DNA of 13,230 nucleotides from Flavobacteriaceae bacterium (GTDB lineage Bacteria > Bacteroidota > Bacteroidia > Flavobacteriales > Flavobacteriaceae), in contig JALRDC010000148.1 of the NCBI GenBank assembly GCA_023262245.1, positions 1 through 13,230 of the forward strand. Direction: 5' to 3'. The notes below the pieces were generated by a model. The model did not search any database and was not told the origin of the DNA. It worked only from the letters and a program-made list of their open reading frames with translations. The translations under genes were made by a program, and so were the position numbers. Position 1 is the first letter of the stretch; each line of letters starts with the position of its first letter. Of the stretch, positions 7,238 through 13,230 are shown one piece after another.

Positions 7238-7775
7238 TCAGTTGTTTTTTTAATTGTTCCCGTGCTCGTGACAGGGTAGTTCTGCAATTAGCATAACTCC
7301 AATTCAGAATTTCACTTATTTCCTCGTAATCATATCCTTCTAAATAATACAATTTTAGAATCAATTGATAACGTTCATTTAGTTTATTAAGGGCCTTATT
7401 CAGGGCTCCAGGTGCGATTTCAGCTTTTTCATTTTCCCTTTCGTGCAGATCATTATTTGAATGCAAGGAATTTTCCAGACCAGCATTAGCGACAAATACT
7501 TTGTTTTTGTGATAGTACTGGATGCTTTTTCGAACAACAATCTTATGGAGCCAACCACCAAAACTTCCCTCACCACTGTACTGATCTAAACGCTGAAAAG
7601 CAGTTATGAATGCTTCCTGCATGGCATCCATTGCATCATCGCTATTTTTTAGAATTCTAAAAGCAGCGTGATAGGTGTCTTTATAAAAACGTTGATACAA
7701 TTCCATTTGAGCTTTTTGATCCCGCTTTTTACAAGCCAGGAGAAGGACCTCTATATGTTGTTGTTTATAATTCAA
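7230..7775 (-). CDS. ECF-type RNA polymerase sigma factor
   Basis: This 181-aa protein is a complete extracytoplasmic-function sigma-70 factor that would redirect RNA polymerase to envelope-stress promoters. Region 2 spans about residues 22-93, with DAMDAMQEAFITAFQRLDQY and FGGWLHKIVVRKSIQYYHK as the typical core-binding and -10-reading parts. Region 4 spans about 124-176 and contains the helix-turn-helix in YDYEEISEILNWSYANCRTTLSR. The open frame begins with TTG; no in-frame ATG exists upstream, and the next internal ATG (residue 24) would cut into region 2, so TTG is the most likely start. It heads a four-gene operon and is divergent from lon. Autoregulation is common for this family and plausible here, but no self-recognised promoter can be demonstrated. 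Confidence 0.92.
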   Translation of the reverse strand: MNYKQQHIEVLLLACKKRDQKAQMELYQRFYKDTYHAAFRILKNSDDAMDAMQEAFITAFQRLDQYSGEGSFGGWLHKIVVRKSIQYYHKNKVFVANAGLENSLHSNNDLHERENEKAEIAPGALNKALNKLNERYQLILKLYYLEGYDYEEISEILNWSYANCRTTLSRAREQLKKQLNG

Positions 7776-7846
7776 TTTACGACGTTCACAGATATGAGGT
7801 TTTAATATAAGCTTTGTTACAGTTTTTTATAATTTTTTTTCAATGG

Positions 7847-7875
7847 CACAACTATTGAATTACATAAAACACAAA
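7847..7875 (-). promoter_or_regulatory. Candidate promoter of the ECF sigma operon
   Basis: On the minus strand TTTG (7875-7872) is followed after 17 nt by TAGTTGTG (7854-7847), one mismatch from TAnnTTTG. This would start transcription near 7840 with a leader of about 65 nt. The match is imperfect, and an ECF-type promoter could lie elsewhere in the gap. Confidence 0.35.
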
Positions 7876-7878
7876 ATT

Positions 7879-7907
7879 TTTGAGGAGGGTTGACTATTGT
7901 AGTTGCA
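7879..7907 (+). promoter_or_regulatory. Candidate promoter of lon
   Basis: TTTG (7879-7882), 17 nt, then TAGTTGCA (7900-7907; two mismatches from TAnnTTTG) mirrors the opposite-strand candidate at 7847-7875, the two -33 boxes forming a CAAAA-T-TTTTG dyad at 7872-7882. An alternative pair is TTG at 7903-7905 with TACCTCCT at 7924-7931. Neither is strong alone. Confidence 0.25.
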
Positions 7908-7962
7908 AGTAAATAAAGAAACTTACCTCCTGAAAAATGACAAAATGACTTAAACAAAATAC

Positions 7963-10431
7963 ATGGCTCAATCTTTTTTTAGTGCAATTGACAACTTGTC
8001 ACTGCAAGACTTAGAATCCGAAGCGGATTTAATTCCTTTAATGACAACTGAAGATGAAGAAGCTTTAGAGAATGAGGCACTTCCCGAAGCAGTCCCTATT
8101 TTACCTCTCCGAAATACCGTTTTGTTTCCTGGAGTTGTAATTCCCATTACCGCAGGACGTGACAAATCCATTCAGCTTATAAAGGACGCAAATGCTTCTG
8201 ACAAAATTATAGGAGTTGTCGCTCAACAAAATGAAAGTATAGAAAACCCGGGACCTAATGACATTTATGAATTAGGGACGGTGGCTCAAATCTTAAGGGT
8301 ATTAAAAATGCCTGATGGAAACACGACTATTATCATTCAGGGAAAAAAGAGATTTAAGATTAAAAGTATTCTAGAGGAACAGCCTTATATGAAGGCATCT
8401 ATTGAAGATGTCGCAGATGAAACCCCAAAAAAAAGCGATAAAGAATTTAATGCTACGATCGATTCTATTAAAGATTTAGCTTTACAAATAATCAATGAAA
8501 ACCCTAACATACCTTCTGAAGCGACCTTTGCGATTAAGAACATTCAATCGCCTTCTTTTTTGATCAATTTTGTGGCTTCGAATATGAATGTACAAGTTGG
8601 TGCAAAGCAGAAAATCTTATCCGAGATCAATTTACACCAGCGTGCAATTATGTGTTTAAAGCACATGAACGAAGAGTATCAAAAGCTTGCCTTAAAAAAT
8701 GACATTCAATCTCGTGTTCGATCTGAAATGGATTCCCAACAAAGAGAATATTATTTGCATCAGCAAATGAAAACTATTCAGGAAGAATTGGGCGGTGTTT
8801 CTTATGAAGAGGAAGTAGAGGAGATGCAAAAGAAAGCCAAGACAAAACTTTGGAAAAAGGAAGTGGAAGATCACTTCAACAAAGAGTTGTCCAAATTGCA
8901 GCGGATGAATCCTCAGGTTGCTGAGTATTCTATACAGCGCAATTATTTAGATCTTTTTTTAGACCTCCCCTGGGAAGCGTTTTCAGAAGATAATTTTGAT
9001 TTAAAACGAGCAGAAAAGATCCTTGATCGTGACCATTTTGGCCTTGAGGAAGTTAAAAAAAGAGTGATTGAATATTTAGCTGTTTTAAAACTTCGCAATG
9101 ATATGAAATCTCCTATTCTTTGTCTTTACGGACCTCCAGGGGTAGGGAAGACCTCTTTAGGAAAATCTATTGCAGAAGCACTCGGCAGAAAATATGTTCG
9201 AATCTCTTTAGGAGGAATGCGCGACGAGGCTGAGATCAGAGGTCATCGGAAAACTTATATAGGAGCTTTACCGGGGAGAATTCTTCAAAGTTTAAAAAAA
9301 GCCGGAACCTCTAATCCAGTTTTTGTTCTAGATGAAATAGATAAGCTTTCTTCAAGCTTTCAAGGGGATCCAGCTTCGGCATTGCTAGAAGTTTTAGACC
9401 CCGAGCAGAATAGTGATTTTTACGATAACTTTTTGGAGTTGGGATACGATCTTTCAAAAGTCATGTTTGTAGCTACAGCCAATAATCTTGGGACCATACA
9501 ACGAGCCCTTCTAGACCGCATGGAATTGATCAATGTTAGCGGTTACACTCTTGAAGAAAAAACAGCCATTGCTCAAAAGTTCTTACTTCCCAAGCAATTA
9601 AAAGAGCATGGGTTGAAAAAGGATCAATTGAAGCTAAAAAAGACGGTTTTAGAGAAAATAGTTGAACAATACACTAGAGAATCAGGGGTGCGTTCATTAG
9701 AAAAGCAAATTGCTAAGACCGTTCGTTTTGCTGCGAAGTCTATTGCCATGGAAGAAGATTACATCAAAAATCCTGAAATTTCTGATTTACCGACCCTTTT
9801 AGGCCCCGCCAAAATTCATCGTGATCTTTATGAAAACAATCATGTGGCAGGAGTTGTTACCGGTCTTGCATGGACCGCTGTAGGTGGAGACATCTTGTTT
9901 ATTGAATCTGCTATTTCCCCCGGTAAAGGGAACCTTAGCATTACTGGCAATCTAGGTAAAATCATGAAGGAATCAGCAACCATTGCTATGGAATACATCA
10001 AAGCAAACGCTAATGATTTAGGTCTTTCAAAATTCAATTTTGATGCTTATAACATACACATTCACGTCCCAGAAGGAGCAACTCCTAAAGACGGACCTAG
10101 CGCAGGGATTACGATGCTCACTTCCCTGGTCTCCCTTTTTAAACAAAAAAGAGTAAAGAAAAATCTGGCAATGACAGGAGAAATTACTTTGAGAGGAAAA
10201 GTTTTGCCTGTAGGAGGAATTAAAGAAAAAATTTTAGCAGCTAAACGATCAAAAATCAAAGAAATCATACTTTGTGAAGAAAATCGAAAAGATATTGAAG
10301 AAATAAATGCAAGCTATCTAAAAGGGCTAAAATTTCACTATGTAGAAGAGATGAAACAAGTTATTGATTTGGCGGTAACCCAGCAAAATGTAGCCAATGC
10401 AAAAAGTTTTCTTTTACTCAAGGAAGCCTAA
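7963..10431 (+). CDS. lon: ATP-dependent protease Lon (endopeptidase La)
   Basis: Lon is a cytoplasmic homohexameric AAA+ serine protease that degrades misfolded and regulatory proteins. The 822-aa protein is complete. An acidic N-terminal extension (1-43) precedes the LonN substrate-binding domain (about 44-240, starting AVPILPLRNTVLFPG), a coiled-coil region with QQREYYLHQQMKTIQEELG (259-277), and the AAA+ module with Walker A GPPGVGKT (390-397) and Walker B VFVLDEID (453-460). The protease domain (about 620-810) carries the catalytic dyad Ser713 in PKDGPSAG and Lys756 in GGIKEK, spaced 43 residues as in E. coli Lon. It is longer than E. coli Lon mainly through the N-terminal extension. The ATG at 7963 has no Shine-Dalgarno site. 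It shares its upstream region with the ECF sigma operon, and cmk starts 21 nt after its stop. Confidence 0.97.
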   Translation: MAQSFFSAIDNLSLQDLESEADLIPLMTTEDEEALENEALPEAVPILPLRNTVLFPGVVIPITAGRDKSIQLIKDANASDKIIGVVAQQNESIENPGPNDIYELGTVAQILRVLKMPDGNTTIIIQGKKRFKIKSILEEQPYMKASIEDVADETPKKSDKEFNATIDSIKDLALQIINENPNIPSEATFAIKNIQSPSFLINFVASNMNVQVGAKQKILSEINLHQRAIMCLKHMNEEYQKLALKNDIQSRVRSEMDSQQREYYLHQQMKTIQEELGGVSYEEEVEEMQKKAKTKLWKKEVEDHFNKELSKLQRMNPQVAEYSIQRNYLDLFLDLPWEAFSEDNFDLKRAEKILDRDHFGLEEVKKRVIEYLAVLKLRNDMKSPILCLYGPPGVGKTSLGKSIAEALGRKYVRISLGGMRDEAEIRGHRKTYIGALPGRILQSLKKAGTSNPVFVLDEIDKLSSSFQGDPASALLEVLDPEQNSDFYDNFLELGYDLSKVMFVATANNLGTIQRALLDRMELINVSGYTLEEKTAIAQKFLLPKQLKEHGLKKDQLKLKKTVLEKIVEQYTRESGVRSLEKQIAKTVRFAAKSIAMEEDYIKNPEISDLPTLLGPAKIHRDLYENNHVAGVVTGLAWTAVGGDILFIESAISPGKGNLSITGNLGKIMKESATIAMEYIKANANDLGLSKFNFDAYNIHIHVPEGATPKDGPSAGITMLTSLVSLFKQKRVKKNLAMTGEITLRGKVLPVGGIKEKILAAKRSKIKEIILCEENRKDIEEINASYLKGLKFHYVEEMKQVIDLAVTQQNVANAKSFLLLKEA

Positions 10432-10441
10432 AAGATAGTTG

Positions 10442-10449
10442 TACCTTTA
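10442..10449 (+). promoter_or_regulatory. Possible -7 box immediately before cmk
   Basis: TACCTTTA differs from TAnnTTTG at one base and ends 3 nt before the cmk ATG. If used, transcription would begin at or just inside the start codon and give a leaderless message. No -33 TTTG is present, so read-through from lon is at least as likely. Confidence 0.25.
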
Positions 10450-10452
10450 GTT

Positions 10453-11130
10453 ATGCAAAAAATCATAGTGGCTATTGATGGTCATGCGGCCACAGGTAAA
10501 AGCACTCAATCCAAGCGACTCGCAGATACTCTTGGCTATACTTATATTGACACGGGAGCTATGTATAGAGCCGTAACCTACTTTGCATTAAAGCAAGATC
10601 CCGAAGGAAGTATTGATCCCCAGCGTTTGTTGGCAAGTTTAGATCAAATCAAGATACAATTTCGTTATACTTCCGAAGGACAACAAACTTTTTTAAATGG
10701 AAAAAATATCAGTAAAGCCATACGACAAGTGGAGGTAACAGGTCATGTAAGCCAAGTAGCAAAGCTTCCAGAGGTTCGAGCTTTTCTGGTAAACCAACAG
10801 CAAACCATGGGAGAAAATAAAGGAATCGTTATGGACGGTCGTGATATAGGAACAGTGGTTTTTCCAGAGGCAGAGTGTAAATTCTTTTTAACCGCTCGAT
10901 CTGAGATAAGAGCAAAACGCCGGCATTTGGAACAACTCGAACAAGGGAATGAACAAACCCTTGAGTCGGTTCATGAAAATCTTAAGGAAAGAGATCATTT
11001 AGACAGCAACAGATCCACCAGTCCTATGATCAAAGCGGAAGATGCAATAGAAATTGACGTTAGCGACGCTAGCATTGATGAGGTATACGAGCTCCTTTGG
11101 TCTCATATTTCTAAAAAAGTAGCTCTTTAA
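10453..11130 (+). CDS. cmk: (d)CMP kinase (cytidylate kinase)
   Basis: This enzyme phosphorylates CMP and dCMP to the diphosphates with ATP in the cytoplasm, salvaging nucleotides released by RNA turnover. The 225-aa protein has normal length. Key motifs are the P-loop DGHAATGKST (9-18), the nucleotide-binding YIDTGAMYRA (31-40), DGRDIGTVVFP (128-138), and the Arg-rich lid region SEIRAKRR (150-157). The P-loop reads GHAATGKS rather than the proteobacterial GPSGSGKG, a variant expected for this lineage. It follows lon by 21 nt and precedes rpsA, a cmk-rpsA adjacency seen in many bacteria including E. coli. The lon gap may hold its own weak promoter box. Confidence 0.95.
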   Translation: MQKIIVAIDGHAATGKSTQSKRLADTLGYTYIDTGAMYRAVTYFALKQDPEGSIDPQRLLASLDQIKIQFRYTSEGQQTFLNGKNISKAIRQVEVTGHVSQVAKLPEVRAFLVNQQQTMGENKGIVMDGRDIGTVVFPEAECKFFLTARSEIRAKRRHLEQLEQGNEQTLESVHENLKERDHLDSNRSTSPMIKAEDAIEIDVSDASIDEVYELLWSHISKKVAL

Positions 11131-11157
11131 AGCCAATTTAAAAAAGTCTGATTATTA

Positions 11158-11188
11158 TTTGTTAATCAAGTCATTACCGTTATATTTG
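11158..11188 (+). promoter_or_regulatory. rpsA promoter
   Basis: TTTG (11158-11161) is followed after a 19-nt spacer by TATATTTG (11181-11188, then CA). Both boxes match the Bacteroidota consensus TTTG / TAnnTTTG exactly, making this the best promoter in the window. The expected start is near 11195, leaving a leader of about 100 nt before the S1 start codon. Confidence 0.8.
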
Positions 11189-11194
11189 CACGCT

Positions 11195-11295
11195 TTTAAT
11201 TGGTAGGAAAATCCGAAAGCACATTTAAAAAATAAACATCTTCTGTCCTTGCAATGAAGGTTTTCCCGAAGGCAGAATACAAAAACCCCTCGGAA
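11195..11295 (+). promoter_or_regulatory. Structured rpsA 5' leader (candidate autoregulatory element)
   Basis: TTCTGTCCTT (11241-11250) pairs with AAGGCAGAA (11269-11277), giving a 9-bp stem with one bulged T and an 18-nt loop. The loop segment TTTTCCCG (11261-11268) can pair with CGGAAA (11291-11296), which touches the A of the start codon, forming an H-type pseudoknot with one bulged C. CCGA (11266-11269) and TCGG (11290-11293) offer a competing hairpin. Ribosomal-protein leaders often use such folds for feedback by the encoded protein; here the pairings are read by eye and function is inferred. Confidence 0.4.
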
Positions 11296-13230
11296 ATGGC
11301 TAAAAAACCAACCGAAGATTCAGCAGTTAAAAAAACCGCTGAACCCAAAGGAAAAGCAGCACCAAAGACCGCTGCAAAAAAAACTGCTGCTAAAAAGACA
11401 ACTTCAAAAACTGCGGCATCCAAAAAAACAACAACTGTAAAAAAGGAAACTACTTCTGCAAAAAAGGCTGTTGAAACTAAAAAGGAAACAGCAACTGCAA
11501 AAAAAGCTGCTGCAACCAAAAAAGCACCAGCAAAAAAGGCTACCGCTAAAAAAACAACCAAAGCTGAAACTAAAAAAGCAGAAGCTGTCGAAGCTACTCA
11601 GGCAGTAGCTGATACTACTGAAGACGTTGCTGTAGTTTCAGATAATAAAGAAATCAAACAAGACGATACAAAAGCACAAGCAGAATTTCTAGATAATTTT
11701 AATTGGCATAACTACCAAGAAGGTATTGACGTAATTGACGACAAGCAGCTTGATGAATTTGAAAAGCTAGTTAAAGAAAACTTTGTGGATACTTCAGATG
11801 ATGATGTCATCGAAGGAACTGTCGTTTATATGACGGAACGAGAAGCCATCATTGACATTAACGCAAAGTCTGAAGGAGTAATCTCATTAAATGAATTCCG
11901 CTACAATCCCGATCTCAAAGTGGGGGATAAAGTAGAAGTTGTTGTGGATACTCGAGAAGATCGCACAGGACAACTTGTACTTTCTCACAGAAAAGCACGT
12001 GTTATAAAAGCTTGGGATCGAGTAAACAATGCGCATGATAATTCCGAAATTGTCAGTGGTTTTGTAAAATGTAGAACAAAAGGGGGAATGATAGTAGATG
12101 TTTTTGGCATTGAAGCTTTCCTACCTGGGTCTCAAATAGATGTTAAACCCATTCGCGATTACGATCAGTATGTAAACAAAACGATGGAGTTTAAAGTAGT
12201 AAAAATCAACCATGAATTTAAAAATGTAGTGGTTTCTCATAAAGCCCTCATCGAGGCAGATATAGAAGAGCAAAAGAAGGAAATCATTGGCCAGTTAGAA
12301 AAAGGTCAGGTCCTAGAGGGAATTGTGAAAAACATCACTTCTTACGGGGTCTTTATCGATTTAGGTGGAGTTGACGGATTGATTCATATTACAGATCTTT
12401 CTTGGAGTAGAATTAATCATCCGAGCGAAATCCTTGAATTGGATCAAAAATTGAATGTAGTAATTTTAGATTTTGATGATAATAAATCTCGAATTCAACT
12501 TGGATTAAAGCAACTAAGTGCCCACCCTTGGGATCAATTATCTGACACTCTTAATGAAGGAGATCGCGTAAAAGGAAAAGTAGTTGTCATAGCAGACTAT
12601 GGAGCATTTGTTGAAATTGAAGAGGGAGTCGAAGGATTGGTTCACGTTTCAGAAATGTCTTGGTCTACACACCTTCGTTCTGCACAAGATTTTGTAAAGG
12701 TAGGAGATGAAGTGGAGGCCGTTATTTTAACCCTTGACCGCGAGTCTCGTAAAATGTCTCTTGGAATCAAACAAATTACTCCTGATCCATGGACGGATAT
12801 TACCTCCAAATATCCTATTGGTTCTAAACATACAGGACTAGTTAGAAACTTTACCAATTTTGGAGTGTTTATTGAACTTGAAGAGGGAATAGACGGTCTA
12901 GTTTATATTTCTGACTTGTCTTGGACCAAAAAGGTAAAACACCCGTCTGAGGTTCTTACTCTAGGTGATAAAATAGATGTAATTGTTCTCGAACTTGATG
13001 TCGAAGGCCGAAAACTTAGCTTAGGACACAAGCACACGATGGAAAACCCATGGGATAAATACGAACAAGACTTTGCTTTAGATACAGAGCACCAGGCTTC
13101 CATTACCGAAGTTGTAGACAAAGGAGCTACAATAGCTTTTAACGATGATATCGTTGCTTTTGTTCCTGCGCGTCATTTGGAAAAAGAAGATGGTTCTAAA
13201 CTTAAAAAAGGAGAAGAAGCTACTTTTAAA
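11296..13230 (+). CDS. rpsA: 30S ribosomal protein S1 (3' end beyond the window)
   Basis: S1 binds mRNA on the small ribosomal subunit and helps initiation on messages with weak or no Shine-Dalgarno sites, which fits this genome. The first 645 codons are present and run open off the window. A Lys/Ala-rich tail (1-96) and acidic linker (97-125) precede the conserved core beginning at about 128. Six S1 (OB-fold) domains follow at roughly 169-235, 250-317, 336-405, 421-492, 508-580 and 598 onward, the last cut. The middle ones show SYGVFIDL, DYGAFVEI and NFGVFIEL signatures. I chose ATG at 11296 (ATGGCTAAA); another in-frame ATG at 11254 would add 14 residues but sits in the leader hairpin loop. 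It has its own strong promoter behind cmk. The tail is much more basic than in E. coli S1. Confidence 0.93.
   Translation, partial: MAKKPTEDSAVKKTAEPKGKAAPKTAAKKTAAKKTTSKTAASKKTTTVKKETTSAKKAVETKKETATAKKAAATKKAPAKKATAKKTTKAETKKAEAVEATQAVADTTEDVAVVSDNKEIKQDDTKAQAEFLDNFNWHNYQEGIDVIDDKQLDEFEKLVKENFVDTSDDDVIEGTVVYMTEREAIIDINAKSEGVISLNEFRYNPDLKVGDKVEVVVDTREDRTGQLVLSHRKARVIKAWDRVNNAHDNSEIVSGFVKCRTKGGMIVDVFGIEAFLPGSQIDVKPIRDYDQYVNKTMEFKVVKINHEFKNVVVSHKALIEADIEEQKKEIIGQLEKGQVLEGIVKNITSYGVFIDLGGVDGLIHITDLSWSRINHPSEILELDQKLNVVILDFDDNKSRIQLGLKQLSAHPWDQLSDTLNEGDRVKGKVVVIADYGAFVEIEEGVEGLVHVSEMSWSTHLRSAQDFVKVGDEVEAVILTLDRESRKMSLGIKQITPDPWTDITSKYPIGSKHTGLVRNFTNFGVFIELEEGIDGLVYISDLSWTKKVKHPSEVLTLGDKIDVIVLELDVEGRKLSLGHKHTMENPWDKYEQDFALDTEHQASITEVVDKGATIAFNDDIVAFVPARHLEKEDGSKLKKGEEATFK
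11302..11577 (+). repeat. Lys/Ala/Thr-rich low-complexity coding segment of rpsA
   Basis: Codons 3-94 of rpsA encode thirteen KK pairs set in Ala/Thr/Pro spacers (units such as AAKKT, TAKKA, APAKKA), resembling the C-terminal tails of histone H1 and bacterial Hc1-like proteins. The DNA is purine-rich with many AAAAAA-GCT/ACT units. The repeats are imperfect, and a long antisense open frame here is a by-product of this bias. Confidence 0.85.

Noticed and set aside
7968..10268. Four short minus-strand open frames inside lon
   Set aside because: They are antisense to conserved Lon domains and lack start context or recognisable products.
11254..11295. Upstream in-frame ATG as the S1 start
   Set aside because: The 14 added residues are unlike S1 N-termini, and the codon falls in the loop of the leader hairpin; ATGGCTAAA at 11296 is the more natural start. 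Not fully excluded.
11196..11561. Minus-strand open frame of 121 codons, rich in Phe/Val/Ala
   Set aside because: It is the exact antisense of the Lys/Ala-rich tail of rpsA; repeated AAA and GCT codons read backwards as TTT and AGC without stops. It has no known domain and covers the rpsA leader and promoter side.
12642..13121. Two minus-strand open frames over the rpsA 3' part
   Set aside because: They are shadows of the S1 domains, which are intact on the plus strand.

Overview
The window looks like a chromosomal segment of a marine-type Flavobacteriia (Bacteroidota) genome. The evidence is the AT-rich sequence, near absence of Shine-Dalgarno sites, promoter boxes of the TTTG / TAnnTTTG kind, lipoprotein and short secretion signals typical of the group, and families common there (head-GIN/DUF2807 and DUF4097-like proteins, UMF1-type MFS carrier, Lon with an acidic N-terminal extension). 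No phage, insertion sequence, CRISPR array, tRNA or rRNA was found. All calls come from reading the sequence; no database search was run.

Layout. Positions 1-333 hold no gene, only a strong hairpin terminator (249-273) and a small inverted repeat. Minus-strand genes follow: lpdA (334-1722), then two overlapping msrB genes (cytoplasmic, 1779-2189; lipoprotein-like, 2176-2667). Two plus-strand genes come next: an M48 metalloprotease lipoprotein (2798-3595) and a UMF1/Atg22-like MFS transporter (3649-4986). The transporter meets, tail to tail and with a 17-nt overlap, a tightly packed four-gene minus-strand operon (4970-7775). In order of transcription this operon encodes an ECF sigma factor, a single-pass membrane protein that is probably its anti-sigma factor, and two exported repeat proteins predicted to form beta-solenoids. 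Divergent from it, across a 187-bp gap, are lon (7963-10431), then cmk (10453-11130), and rpsA (from 11296, cut by the window end).

How the genes fit together. Much of the window concerns protein and envelope quality control: methionine sulfoxide repair in two compartments, an outer-envelope metalloprotease, Lon, and a membrane-signalling sigma operon. The cmk-rpsA pair is an old conserved neighbourhood. The best candidate for a less-described system is the ECF sigma / membrane protein / twin beta-solenoid operon, whose start-stop overlaps imply coupled translation and whose control region is shared with lon. Two further points of interest are the rpsA leader, which can fold into hairpin and pseudoknot pairings over the start codon, and the histone-H1-like lysine/alanine tail on ribosomal protein S1.
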